Source: CAYTTR01 sp964440805
GTDB lineage: Bacteria; Acidobacteriota; Aminicenantia; Aminicenantales; Aminicenantaceae
Length of the DNA stretch: 52,140 nt
Assembly: GCA_964440805.1 (NCBI GenBank)
Contig: CAYTTR010000017.1
Coordinates: forward strand, 1 to 52,140
Reading direction: 5' to 3'
Shown: piece after piece, positions 16,872-24,909 of the stretch
How positions within the stretch are numbered: position 1 is the first letter of the stretch
How the letters are laid out: every line of letters begins with the position of its first letter
Position numbers and translations under genes: made by a program
Notes under the pieces: generated by a model
The model's input: the letters and a program-made list of their open reading frames with translations, nothing else
Databases searched by the model: none
Told to the model about the DNA's origin: nothing

Positions 16872-17648
16872 TCAGTAATCTATAAAATTGCCCACAGCAA
16901 TTTTAATATCCTTTGCCTTCGGTGGCCAACCCAGAGAACCGGAAGGTCCCCCCTGTATGATTTCGCAGTTCGTTTGGAAAAATCTCATCCGCTCAATTTT
17001 CTGCCCTGTTTGCTCATCGCTTGAAAAATACATTAAACAGGGAGCCAGAACTTCAATAAAAGAAAATCCTTTTTTCTGGATAGCTCTCTCCATTGAAAAT
17101 TCAAGCCGCCGGACATGGAGCTGGCTCCAGCGGGCGGTAAAAACAGCTCCTCTGCGTCGCATAAACTCCGGGAGGTCAAAAAAGTCCTCCTCTGTTTTTT
17201 GATTCTGGAAAGGAAACCGGCGAAGTTTCTTGTGCAAGAAAAAAACCTGACTTAAAAAACTGTTTATATAAAGACAAAAAAGCTCTTCTTTAAAAATTTT
17301 TTGTGGGAAAATTTTCTTCAGGCCGCAAGAGAACAAATCAGCATCACTTAGTAATAAAACTACCTTTTTTGAGGCGTTTTTTTGTTTAAGCCCCACGGCC
17401 TCCAGGGACAATTTCTCAGCAGATACCACTTCTACACCGGTCTTCAAATATTCATTGGTATGTCCGGCACATCCCAGGCTTGAAGTAAGCAATAATACAT
17501 CTTTCTTTAGGGCCAAACCACACTTGGCCACAGCCTGGAGCAAGGAATTAAGAACAATACCTATTCCACAACCAGGGCACCAGGCTGTGGGGAAATGCTG
17601 CAAGCAGAAATACGAATCTAAGGGATGAATTTTTCCCCTATTTTTCAT
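16872..17648 (-). CDS. Divergent KorB-like protein, copy 1 (TPP site lost)
   Basis: 258 residues, first gene of the operon. The N-terminus HPLDSYFCLQHFPTAWCPGC is typical KorB. The four presumed cluster Cys are kept: C24, C27, C60 (SLGCAGHTNEYL) and C204 (EVLAPCLMY). RRRGAVFTARWSQLHVRRLE also fits. But the TPP-binding elements are gone: the HGR block is AEKLSLEAVGLK, GDGD is SDAD (about 101-104), and the NNxxYGMTGGQ block reads NSFLSQVFFLH. It is thus an iron-sulfur protein with a KorB fold rather than a likely TPP enzyme. Paralogous to the next gene, suggesting a heterodimer. The ribosome site is weak; the start is supported by the alignment of HPLD. Confidence 0.78.
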   Translation of the reverse strand: MKNRGKIHPLDSYFCLQHFPTAWCPGCGIGIVLNSLLQAVAKCGLALKKDVLLLTSSLGCAGHTNEYLKTGVEVVSAEKLSLEAVGLKQKNASKKVVLLLSDADLFSCGLKKIFPQKIFKEELFCLYINSFLSQVFFLHKKLRRFPFQNQKTEEDFFDLPEFMRRRGAVFTARWSQLHVRRLEFSMERAIQKKGFSFIEVLAPCLMYFSSDEQTGQKIERMRFFQTNCEIIQGGPSGSLGWPPKAKDIKIAVGNFIDY

Positions 17649-17657
17649 GAGGAAGAA

Positions 17658-17685
17658 TTTTTACGTATAGAGCTTCTATTGTCAA
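17658..17685 (-). promoter_or_regulatory. Likely promoter of the KorB-like/Nfn operon
   Basis: On the minus strand a perfect -35 box TTGACA (17685 to 17680) is followed after 16 bases by TAAAAA (17663 to 17658), a partial -10 box. It lies just upstream of the first operon gene. The -10 match is only four of six, so confidence is moderate. Confidence 0.45.
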
Positions 17686-17762
17686 GACTGAAATTTCCTC
17701 TAATGTTTTTATTTGACCTTTTTTACTTGAGTTGTGGAAGAAAATTCTTCTGAAAATCGTCT

Positions 17763-17785
17763 TATAATATAAAAACAGTTAGGAG
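17763..17785 (+). promoter_or_regulatory. -10 box and ribosome site of the small secreted protein gene
   Basis: A perfect TATAAT at 17763-17768 precedes TTAGGAG (ribosome site ending at 17785) and the ATG at 17793. I could not find a good -35 box at the right distance. Confidence 0.4.
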
Positions 17786-17792
17786 ATAAAAA

Positions 17793-18170
17793 ATGAAAAA
17801 AATCGCTTTGATATCGTTCCCACTTATTTGCTTGTTAATATTCGCTTCTTCTATTTATTCTCAGGAAGTTAACATCACCGGCGACTGGAATCTAATTATC
17901 CAGTCTCAACGGGGAGAGATGAATTGGGATGTTAATTTCCTTCAAGAGGGAGAGGATCTTTCAGTCACCATGAGCGGCCCCAGGGGAAACCAGGTAACAG
18001 GAAAAGGAAAAGTCAAGGAAAAAGTTGTCAATTGGTCAGTAACCTGGGATACTCGCCGGGGAGAAATGACCGTGACTTTCTCGGGAACGGTAGAAAATGG
18101 TAATATTACAGGCGAGGCCCAATTCGGCTCCCGAGGAAGCAGGGAATTCACAGCCGAGAAAAAACAATAA
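17793..18170 (+). CDS. Small secreted protein, predicted beta-rich (lipocalin-like)
   Basis: 125 residues. A clear signal peptide (MKKIALISFPLICLLIFASS, then IYSQ) suggests cleavage near residue 23. The mature part alternates polar and hydrophobic residues with short repeats of the type ITGDWNL, SVTMSGPRGNQVTGKGKVK and FSGTVENGNITGEAQFG, which looks like a small beta-barrel or sheet. There is no cysteine in the mature part. Function unknown; exported proteins of this style are common in Acidobacteriota-like genomes, which is a recollection and not shown here. It is transcribed away from the KorB/Nfn operon and lies 122 bases ahead of the sigma factor gene. Confidence 0.65.
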   Translation: MKKIALISFPLICLLIFASSIYSQEVNITGDWNLIIQSQRGEMNWDVNFLQEGEDLSVTMSGPRGNQVTGKGKVKEKVVNWSVTWDTRRGEMTVTFSGTVENGNITGEAQFGSRGSREFTAEKKQ

Positions 18171-18292
18171 TAAGTCTATTCTTGACCAATTTCCACTCTT
18201 TTAAATCTTAATAAATTATCCTAAAATGAAATACAAACAGATATTTTGGGTTATAGTAAAAAAGGGAAGATTTAATGCGGAAGGACGTCTAA

Positions 18293-18874
18293 ATGGAGTG
18301 GACCAAGGAAAACAAACAGAATTTTCCGGATGATAAAGAACTCATTCAAAGGTTCAAAAATGGTGACAAAAAAGCTTTCGAATCCTTGGTACAAAAATAC
18401 TTTGGAAGGGTGTTTCAATTGTCTTTTAGTATGAGCAGAAACCGCGCTGAGGCAGAAGATTTAACACAAGATATTTTTCTCAAGGTTTATACCGGACTGG
18501 CAGGATTTCGTTTTAAGTCCCGGTTCGGAACCTGGCTCTACCGGATAGCTTCCAATCATATAAAAGACCATTTCCGGAGCACAAGCAGGACAAAACAAGT
18601 TCCCTTCGATCAAGAAAGCACTCTCTATTCTGGAGACCAGAAAGAAGCTCCCAATGAAGAATTCCTCCAGGATGAAAGGCGAAACTTAGTGACCAAGGCT
18701 CTTCTCCAGTTGCCCCGGAAACAGCAGATTATTTTAACCTTAAGAGATATTCAAGGTTTCTCATATAAGGAGATAGGAAAAATATTAAGAATTTCTCCCG
18801 GAACTGTGGATTCCCGGATTCACCGGGCCAGAAAATTGCTCAGGGAGAAACTCTCCCCTTTTCTGAAAGAATAA
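18293..18874 (+). CDS. ECF-type RNA polymerase sigma factor
   Basis: 193 residues. Region 2 spans about residues 28-95 (FESLVQKYFGRVFQL, RNRAEAEDLTQDIFLKVY, FGTWLYRIASNHIKDHFR) and region 4 about 135-190 (LPRKQQIILTLRDIQGFSYKEI, then SPGTVDSRIHRARKLLREKL). The following gene is a zinc anti-sigma factor 12 bases away, so the sigma factor is probably held inactive until envelope stress. It heads a co-directional series of efflux genes and likely controls them. The short linker (GDQKEAPNEEF) between regions is normal for the RpoE-like group. Confidence 0.93.
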   Translation: MEWTKENKQNFPDDKELIQRFKNGDKKAFESLVQKYFGRVFQLSFSMSRNRAEAEDLTQDIFLKVYTGLAGFRFKSRFGTWLYRIASNHIKDHFRSTSRTKQVPFDQESTLYSGDQKEAPNEEFLQDERRNLVTKALLQLPRKQQIILTLRDIQGFSYKEIGKILRISPGTVDSRIHRARKLLREKLSPFLKE

Positions 18875-18886
18875 AGGAGGACGGTC

Positions 18887-19384
18887 ATGAATTGCAGGAA
18901 GGCGGAAAAACTTATTAGTAAGGATCTTGACAACCGGCTCTCCTTAGCTGAAAAAAAATTGCTGGAAGAGCATTTTAAATTGTGTCCAGCCTGTGCTGAG
19001 GCTAAAAAAGAATACTCCCGGATTGTCCGGGTTCTAAGAGAAGAAAAACTGCCTCAGCCGGCCCCGGGTTACCTGAACAGACTACTAACAAGAATTGAAG
19101 AAAAACCTTTGCCTTTCTTCTCTACATCTCTTATTTGGCAAAGATGGGCTCTTAAAGCTCTTCCCCTGACCTTGATTCTCATTTTAATCCTTATCGGTTC
19201 CCTTGTTCTTATCTCTCCCCAGCCCGCCCAAGAAATCAGCCGGGCTGAACTGCTCTTGCAGAATAAAAATCCCTTCACAGAATCCCAGGAATTCCTGGAG
19301 GAACCAGGAATAGAAACCAAAAGTATTAGATTAATTTTCACTTCATTAGATGAAAATTCTCGGTCAAGGAGATACCTCCCATGA
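18887..19384 (+). CDS. Zinc-binding anti-sigma factor (zf-HC2), membrane-anchored
   Basis: 165 residues. The N-terminus carries the ZAS motif: C3, then H29, C33 and C36 in EEHFKLCPACAEA. One transmembrane helix (LPLTLILILILIGSLVLI, about residues 93-110) separates the cytoplasmic sigma-binding part from a periplasmic tail of about 50 residues. AAAGGAGG precedes the ATG. The last codons overlap the next gene by 4 bases. The tail has no Cys, so the signal is probably sensed through proteolysis or the neighbouring Spy-like protein; this is inference. Confidence 0.88.
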   Translation: MNCRKAEKLISKDLDNRLSLAEKKLLEEHFKLCPACAEAKKEYSRIVRVLREEKLPQPAPGYLNRLLTRIEEKPLPFFSTSLIWQRWALKALPLTLILILILIGSLVLISPQPAQEISRAELLLQNKNPFTESQEFLEEPGIETKSIRLIFTSLDENSRSRRYLP

Positions 19385-19830
19385 ACAGCAGAATAAAAAT
19401 TTGGATAATCCTATCATTTATCATGGTCTTCCTGGTCGGTATTCTGGGAGGAATTCTGGTAGAAAAACAATTTCTAAACAAATCTTTTTCCCCCTTTCCC
19501 CCAAAAGACCGGGGAAAAGATCAACCTCGATTTCCCACTTTGGAATCAATGTCAGAAGAACTCTCTCTGACTGCAGAACAACAGGAGAAAATAAAGGAAA
19601 TCTTTAGTCAAAGCGAACAGCGTTTACAGGAATTCCGCAAAGAAATTCACAGCCGTCTCGGCTCTCTTCGCTGCCAGCTTAACGAAGAAATATTGGCTGT
19701 TCTTAATGAAGAGCAAAAGGTCAAATTTGAAGCCATGATCCAACGTTATTTAGAACAAAGAAAAAAAGAGTGGGATAAAAAAAGAAAAGCCCCTTCTGAT
19801 CAAAGAAAGCCCCAAGGAGAAATCAGATGA
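19381..19830 (+). CDS. Spy/CpxP-like periplasmic protein with a membrane anchor
   Basis: 149 residues: an N-terminal transmembrane helix (about 7-28), a Pro-rich linker and a helical domain with LSLTAEQQEKIKEIF and LNEEQKVKFEAM, the two LTxxQ-like motifs of the Spy/CpxP/ZraP group. The C-terminus is very basic. Family members are periplasmic chaperones or metal sensors in envelope stress. Four-base overlaps at both ends link it to the anti-sigma gene and to the adaptor gene, so it is part of the same regulated unit. It may be a sensor for the anti-sigma factor, which is inference. Confidence 0.75.
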   Translation: MNSRIKIWIILSFIMVFLVGILGGILVEKQFLNKSFSPFPPKDRGKDQPRFPTLESMSEELSLTAEQQEKIKEIFSQSEQRLQEFRKEIHSRLGSLRCQLNEEILAVLNEEQKVKFEAMIQRYLEQRKKEWDKKRKAPSDQRKPQGEIR

Positions 19831-21164
19831 AAAAGAAAATCATTTTAGGCGCTATTATTCTCGTAGTCATCGTCGGAGTTATCTTCAGCCTCACCCTGTT
19901 TAACCGTTCCAAAAATGGCTCCACCCAGTATCGAACAACAGAAGTCACCCGAGGTGATATCGAAGCCGTGGTGGTCACTTCAGGAATGATCAATCCAGTA
20001 ACCATTGTGGATGTTGGGAGTCAAGTTTCAGGTAAAATATCCAGAATTTATGTTGACTTCAACTCCCAGGTGAAAGAAGGTCAGCTTCTGGCAGAAATCG
20101 ATCAATCAAGCTTCCTAACCCGAGTTAAACAGAATGAAGCCAACTATTCAATGGCCAGGGCTTCTCTGGAAAAAGCCAAGGTCACTTTGGATAACGCCAA
20201 GAAAAAACTTGACCGGGCTCTCCAGCTTTTCGAGAAAAACCTTATTTCCTACGAAGAAAAAGAGAATGCAGAACTCCAATATTACAATGCCGTAGCAGAT
20301 ATCCAATCTGCAGAAGCCAGGCTGGAACAAGCTGAATCCCAGCTGGAATCAAGCCAAGTGGACCTGGCTTATACCATAATCAAATCCCCGATCGACGGCG
20401 TTGTCATCAACCGGAATATAAATGAAGGCCAGACCGTGGCTGCTTCCTTCCAGGCCCCGGTCCTTTTCCAAATCGCTAACGACCTCAGCCAAATGCAGGT
20501 CGAATGCAATGTGGATGAAGCCGATATCGGCAAAATAAAGGAAGAGCAGAAAGTTAGATTCACTGTTGATGCTTTCCCGGAAGAAAATTTTACCGGCATA
20601 GTAACCCAGGTTAGATATTCTCCAGAAGTGGTTCAAAATGTAGTAACTTATACCACTATTGTAGATGTGGACAATCCGGAACGTAAGCTCCGGCCTGGCA
20701 TGACCGCCATTGTTTCCATTATCACTGGCGAGGCAAAAAATGCTCTCCTGGCTCCCAATGCTGCTCTCCGTTTTATGCCTTCCCTTCCTCCTGAAGAAAT
20801 TAGAAAAATTTTCGAAGAAATGAGAGCGGAAAGACAAGCTCAACGGGAAGACTCCGGAGGAGAAGTTCAAACTGAAGCAGTCCGAAAGGTTCAACAGCCG
20901 CTAACACCAGGTAAAAAATCGGGCTTTTTAATGGGACAAAAGATTTTCGACAGCTCTGTCTCCATGGTCTGGGCTCTTGATCCCAATAACAAACTCCGGC
21001 CTATAATGGTCAAAACAGGTGTCCAAGGCGACGATTTCACGGAAGTCGTCTCCGGCAGACTGGAAGAAGGAATGAAAGTCATTACCGGAGAAAATTCATC
21101 GGCCTCTTCTCAGGCCCAGGCCTCAAGCTCCATGAGACGTGGAATGATGATGATACGCAGATAG
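19827..21164 (+). CDS. MacA-like periplasmic adaptor (HlyD/MFP family)
   Basis: 445 residues. A signal anchor (residues 4-24) is followed by a lipoyl half (VDVGSQVSGKISRIYVDF), a coiled-coil hairpin (about 98-180, rich in Ala, Glu and Lys), the second lipoyl half (IIKSPIDGVVINRNINEGQTV) and beta-barrel domains (LRPGMTAIVSI). A charged insert of about 55 residues follows FMPSLPPEE, and the C-terminus is Ser/Met-rich (SSMRRGMMMIRR). It connects the inner-membrane ABC permease encoded next with an outer-membrane TolC protein. It overlaps the previous gene by 4 bases. Confidence 0.9.
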   Translation: MKKKIILGAIILVVIVGVIFSLTLFNRSKNGSTQYRTTEVTRGDIEAVVVTSGMINPVTIVDVGSQVSGKISRIYVDFNSQVKEGQLLAEIDQSSFLTRVKQNEANYSMARASLEKAKVTLDNAKKKLDRALQLFEKNLISYEEKENAELQYYNAVADIQSAEARLEQAESQLESSQVDLAYTIIKSPIDGVVINRNINEGQTVAASFQAPVLFQIANDLSQMQVECNVDEADIGKIKEEQKVRFTVDAFPEENFTGIVTQVRYSPEVVQNVVTYTTIVDVDNPERKLRPGMTAIVSIITGEAKNALLAPNAALRFMPSLPPEEIRKIFEEMRAERQAQREDSGGEVQTEAVRKVQQPLTPGKKSGFLMGQKIFDSSVSMVWALDPNNKLRPIMVKTGVQGDDFTEVVSGRLEEGMKVITGENSSASSQAQASSSMRRGMMMIRR

Positions 21165-21187
21165 AAGGAAGTTTGTGGAGAATCCAG

Positions 21188-21889
21188 ATGACCAACTCAA
21201 ATAATGTTCTCATCCAGATGGAAAACCTCTGGAAAATTTATAAAATTGGAACATCTGAAGTCCAAGCCTTGAAGGGAATAACTTATACAATTCACAAAGG
21301 TGACTATTTAGCCGTCATGGGCCCTTCCGGTTCAGGAAAATCAACCTTAATGAATATTATCGGCTGCCTGGATAAACCCTCTTCCGGCAAATACAGGCTG
21401 GAAGGCATGGATATTTCAACTTATAATAAAAATAAACTGGCTCGCATCAGGAATCAAAAAATTGGATTTGTTTTCCAGAATTTCAACCTTCTTCCCCGGA
21501 CTTCCGCCCTGGAAAACACCGAACTTCCCTTGCTTTATTCTGATGTGCCTGTCAAAAAAGCCAGGGAATATGCCATGAAAGCGCTCACTATGGTCGGCCT
21601 TCAAGGCCGGGAATTTCATCACACAAACCAGCTTTCCGGAGGAGAAATGCAAAGGGTGGCTATCGCCCGGGCTTTGGTTAATAATCCCTCCATTATCCTG
21701 GCGGACGAGCCCACAGGGAATCTGGACACCAAAACCGGGGAAGAAATAATATCCGTTTTCCGCTCGCTCAACGGGGAAAATAATATCACCCTGATTCTGG
21801 TCACTCACGATCCGGAAATCGGTCAGACAGCCTCAAAAAGGCTCTACCTCAGGGATGGAATAATAGTCAAAGAAGAAGAAAAAAATTGA
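21188..21889 (+). CDS. MacB/LolD-type ABC transporter ATP-binding protein
   Basis: 233 residues from the ATG at 21188, which has GGAG seven bases before it; a TTG at 21173 would add five residues. Walker A is GPSGSGKST, the signature LSGGEMQRVAIARAL and Walker B IILADEPTGNLD, then the His-switch in LVTHD. It energises the MacB-type permease encoded 9 bases downstream. In E. coli these two parts are fused in MacB; here they are separate. It likely exports a peptide, lipid or drug in response to the sigma/anti-sigma pair. Confidence 0.93.
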   Translation: MTNSNNVLIQMENLWKIYKIGTSEVQALKGITYTIHKGDYLAVMGPSGSGKSTLMNIIGCLDKPSSGKYRLEGMDISTYNKNKLARIRNQKIGFVFQNFNLLPRTSALENTELPLLYSDVPVKKAREYAMKALTMVGLQGREFHHTNQLSGGEMQRVAIARALVNNPSIILADEPTGNLDTKTGEEIISVFRSLNGENNITLILVTHDPEIGQTASKRLYLRDGIIVKEEEKN

Positions 21890-21898
21890 GGTGATAAA

Positions 21899-23116
21899 AT
21901 GCATATCCTCAAAACGGCAAATATTTCTTTAAGAGCCCTGGGCAGAAATAAAATGCGCTCCTTCCTAACCGCCCTGGGAATAATCATCGGGGTGGGAGCG
22001 GTGATCGCCATGATCAGCATCGGACAGGGAGCAAAGCAAGCTGTGGAAGATCGTTTTGCCGAAATGGGGACCAACCTGCTTTTTGTCCGGCCTGGAAGCC
22101 GGGAATTCAGGGGAGTTCATAGCGGTTCGGGCTCATACAATACTTTAACCGAAGACGATGCCCAGGCAATAGAGGAAAAATGCGACGCAGTTCTTTATGT
22201 CTCTCCCAGTGTTTCAACCAGAGCTCAGGTTGTCTATAAAAATAAGAACTGGAATACCTCCATCCAGGGTAGCGGAGCCAGGTACCCGGAAATAAGAAAC
22301 TGGCCGGTTGCTGAAGGCACTTTTTTTGCCGAGGGAATGGTTAAAAGCTCTGCCAAAGTCTGCGTTCTGGGCAGTGAAGTCAAAACCAATCTCTTTGGTA
22401 ACGAGGATCCGGCGGGAAAAATCATCCGGATTAAGAACATCCCTTTCCGGGTTCTGGGAGTCCTGGCATCAAAGGGAGAATCAGGAGGATGGTTCAACCG
22501 GGATGATGTAATCGTGGCTCCTTATACAACCGTTCAGAAACGCCTTTTGGGTATTGATTATATTCAGTCGATTGATATTTCTGCTGTGTCCGCCCATCTG
22601 ACCTCTGAAGCACAGCGACAGATCGAAGAGCTGCTCCGCCTCCGTCACCGCATTGCTCCCGGTGCCGAGGATGATTTCTCTATCAGAAACATGTCAGATA
22701 TAGCTGAAGGAGCTGCTGAATCTACCCGCATCCTGACCATCCTTCTCGGGGGTATAGCTTCGGTATCTCTTCTGGTTGGAGGAATAGGGATCATGAATAT
22801 CATGCTGGTCTCGGTCACCGAGAGAATAAGGGAAATCGGCATCCGCATGTCCATCGGAGCCCGGGAAAAAGATATCCTTTTCCAGTTCCTGACAGAGGCC
22901 ATTGTCCTCAGTGTTCTCGGCGGAATAATCGGGATCGGAATGGGAATGATAACTTCCCAACTCATCTCCCGCTTCGCCGGCTGGGAAACAATTGTTTCTA
23001 TTGGATCAATCCTCCTTGCTTTCATCTTTTCAGGCTCAGTAGGTATCTTTTTTGGTTATTATCCGGCCAAGAAAGCTTCCAAGCTTGACCCAATCGAGGC
23101 TCTTCGCTATGAATAA
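21899..23116 (+). CDS. MacB-type ABC transporter permease
   Basis: 405 residues: an N-terminal membrane segment (ALGRNKMRSFLTALGIIIGV) typical of MacB_PCD, a large periplasmic domain (about 45-270), and three C-terminal helices with the FtsX motif (GGIGIMNIMLVSVTERIREIG, then IGARxxDIL-type IGAREKDILFQFL). It ends PAKKASKLDPIEALRYE, the classical end of this family. These transporters are mechanotransmitters that move periplasmic substrates through TolC without passing them through the membrane. A GAGGTGATAA ribosome site precedes the ATG. Confidence 0.92.
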   Translation: MHILKTANISLRALGRNKMRSFLTALGIIIGVGAVIAMISIGQGAKQAVEDRFAEMGTNLLFVRPGSREFRGVHSGSGSYNTLTEDDAQAIEEKCDAVLYVSPSVSTRAQVVYKNKNWNTSIQGSGARYPEIRNWPVAEGTFFAEGMVKSSAKVCVLGSEVKTNLFGNEDPAGKIIRIKNIPFRVLGVLASKGESGGWFNRDDVIVAPYTTVQKRLLGIDYIQSIDISAVSAHLTSEAQRQIEELLRLRHRIAPGAEDDFSIRNMSDIAEGAAESTRILTILLGGIASVSLLVGGIGIMNIMLVSVTERIREIGIRMSIGAREKDILFQFLTEAIVLSVLGGIIGIGMGMITSQLISRFAGWETIVSIGSILLAFIFSGSVGIFFGYYPAKKASKLDPIEALRYE

Positions 23117-23237
23117 TAATTCTTCAAAGAATAAAGGCCTTAACTAAGCAAGATCAATTCTTTCCCGGAAGGAAAAAAGTGAATTCCAACCCGAACAAGC
23201 GGGGGGTAAAAAGGAAGAATACTTTAACAGAAAATAA

Positions 23238-23260
23238 GAAGTCTTGACAAACAAGACTTC
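23238..23260 (+). promoter_or_regulatory. Perfect inverted repeat upstream of the tolC-like gene
   Basis: GAAGTCTTG and CAAGACTTC form a perfect 9-base stem around ACAAA. It contains TTGACA (23244-23249), a possible -35 box, but no convincing -10 box at the right distance. There is no T-run, so it is not a simple terminator. It could be an operator or a leader hairpin for the downstream outer-membrane gene. Confidence 0.4.
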
Positions 23261-23289
23261 CTAACAACAAATACAGGAGGATAGATAGA

Positions 23290-24858
23290 ATGAAAAGAAG
23301 AATACTTGTTTTTGCAATCCTTGTCATTTTTGTCGCCGGTTCTCTTATCGCTTCCCCTCAGGGCGAAAAACAACTGAACCTGTCCCTTGAGGAGTGCATC
23401 AAGAAAACCATGGAAAACAACTTGGGATTAGCCGTTGAAGTGCTCAATCCACGGTTGGCTGAAATAGCAGTGGCTCAGGCTGGGGAGAAATTTATGCCTG
23501 CCTTCTCCTTCGGCATAAATAAAAGAGATACAAATTCTGCTTCTTACTCTTTTCTTGATGCAGCAGAGGAAGTCTCCACTGTTTATGATAATTATACTGC
23601 CCAGATTACCCAAATTCTTCCCACAGGAGGAAATTTTTCTATCTCCTTGGATGCATATAAAAACGATACTAACCGACTATTTCAAACCATCAATCCACGC
23701 TACGGAAGCACTCTTCAATTCAATTTCTCCCAACCATTGCTTAAAAATTTTGGCTTTAACATCAGCCGCAGAGAAATAATAGTGGCTAAAAACAACAAAG
23801 AGGTCTCGGACCAAAACTTCAAAAAAACCCTGCAAGATACAATCTATACCGTGGAAGAAGCTTACTGGAACCTGGTTTACAGCATAGAAAATCTCAAAGT
23901 TCGCCGCCAGTCTCTCCAATTAGCCCGGGAGCTTCTGGAAAAAAACAAGCGGGCGGTTGAAGTAGGCACCATGGCTCCCATTGATGTCCTCACTGCTGAA
24001 GCTGATGTGGCCACCAGGGAAGCGGATATTCTTGAGGCCGAAGCCCAGGTAAAAAATAATGAAGACCGGTTAAAGACTATTCTTAATCTTGCCGCTGACC
24101 AGTTATTACCGGAAGCAGCTGAAATAATTCCTTCAGACAAACCTACCTTTGAGGAAAAAGAAATTAACCTCGATGAAGCCTTATCCATAGCCTTGGATAA
24201 AAGACCGGATCTTCAAGCCTTGAGAGTTGACCTGAAAAATAAACAGATCAACGTTGATTACACCAAAAATCAACTCCTGCCCGACCTCAGCCTGAACGCT
24301 TCTTATTGGAGCCCCGGGATTTCCGGAACACAAATCCTCTATCTCAATGATAATCCCTTGACCGGCGTTGTAGTGGGAACTATGCCTGGAGGAGCCAGCG
24401 ATGCTTTAAACGATGCTTTCGGCTTTAAATATAAGAACTGGTCTGTAGGCTTGACCCTATCTTTCCCAGTAAGCAATTTCTTCAGCCGGGCTGCTTTTGC
24501 CCAAGCGAGAATCAACTATGATCAGGCCATGCTCCGGCTGAAAAACCAGGAGCAACAAATTTTCCTGGAAATAAAAAATGCTGTCAGGGCAGTGGAAACC
24601 AATTATAAGAGAGTCCAAGCCTATAAGGCTGCCCGGGAGTTGGCAGAAACCAAACTGAAGGCAGAAGAGGAAAAATTTAAAACCGGTCTTTCAACCAACT
24701 ACTTCGTCCTTCAATATCAAAGAGATCTGGCCAATGCCCAAACTATGGAACTAAGGGCCATAATCGACTATAATTTATCTCTGGCCCGGTTAAACCAGGT
24801 TCTTGGCGTCACTTTAGAAGAAAAAAACATATCTGTGACTGCCATGCTGGGAGATTAA
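23290..24858 (+). CDS. TolC family outer-membrane factor 1
   Basis: 522 residues with a signal peptide (residues 4-24). Two TolC repeats are visible, each with helical hairpins: LSLEECIKKTMENNLGLAVE, VEEAYWNLVYSIENLKVRRQSL, then INLDEALSIALDKRPDLQALRVDLK and NAVRAVETNYKRVQAYKAARELAE. The DPxxx-type loop positions are longer than usual. It is 173 bases after the MacB permease and probably serves as its exit duct. AGGAGG lies ahead of the ATG. The gene has its own leader with an inverted repeat. Confidence 0.88.
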   Translation: MKRRILVFAILVIFVAGSLIASPQGEKQLNLSLEECIKKTMENNLGLAVEVLNPRLAEIAVAQAGEKFMPAFSFGINKRDTNSASYSFLDAAEEVSTVYDNYTAQITQILPTGGNFSISLDAYKNDTNRLFQTINPRYGSTLQFNFSQPLLKNFGFNISRREIIVAKNNKEVSDQNFKKTLQDTIYTVEEAYWNLVYSIENLKVRRQSLQLARELLEKNKRAVEVGTMAPIDVLTAEADVATREADILEAEAQVKNNEDRLKTILNLAADQLLPEAAEIIPSDKPTFEEKEINLDEALSIALDKRPDLQALRVDLKNKQINVDYTKNQLLPDLSLNASYWSPGISGTQILYLNDNPLTGVVVGTMPGGASDALNDAFGFKYKNWSVGLTLSFPVSNFFSRAAFAQARINYDQAMLRLKNQEQQIFLEIKNAVRAVETNYKRVQAYKAARELAETKLKAEEEKFKTGLSTNYFVLQYQRDLANAQTMELRAIIDYNLSLARLNQVLGVTLEEKNISVTAMLGD

Positions 24859-24909
24859 CCTCATCATTTGAAACCAGGGTAAAGAACACTTATTATTTGG
24901 AAAGGAGCA

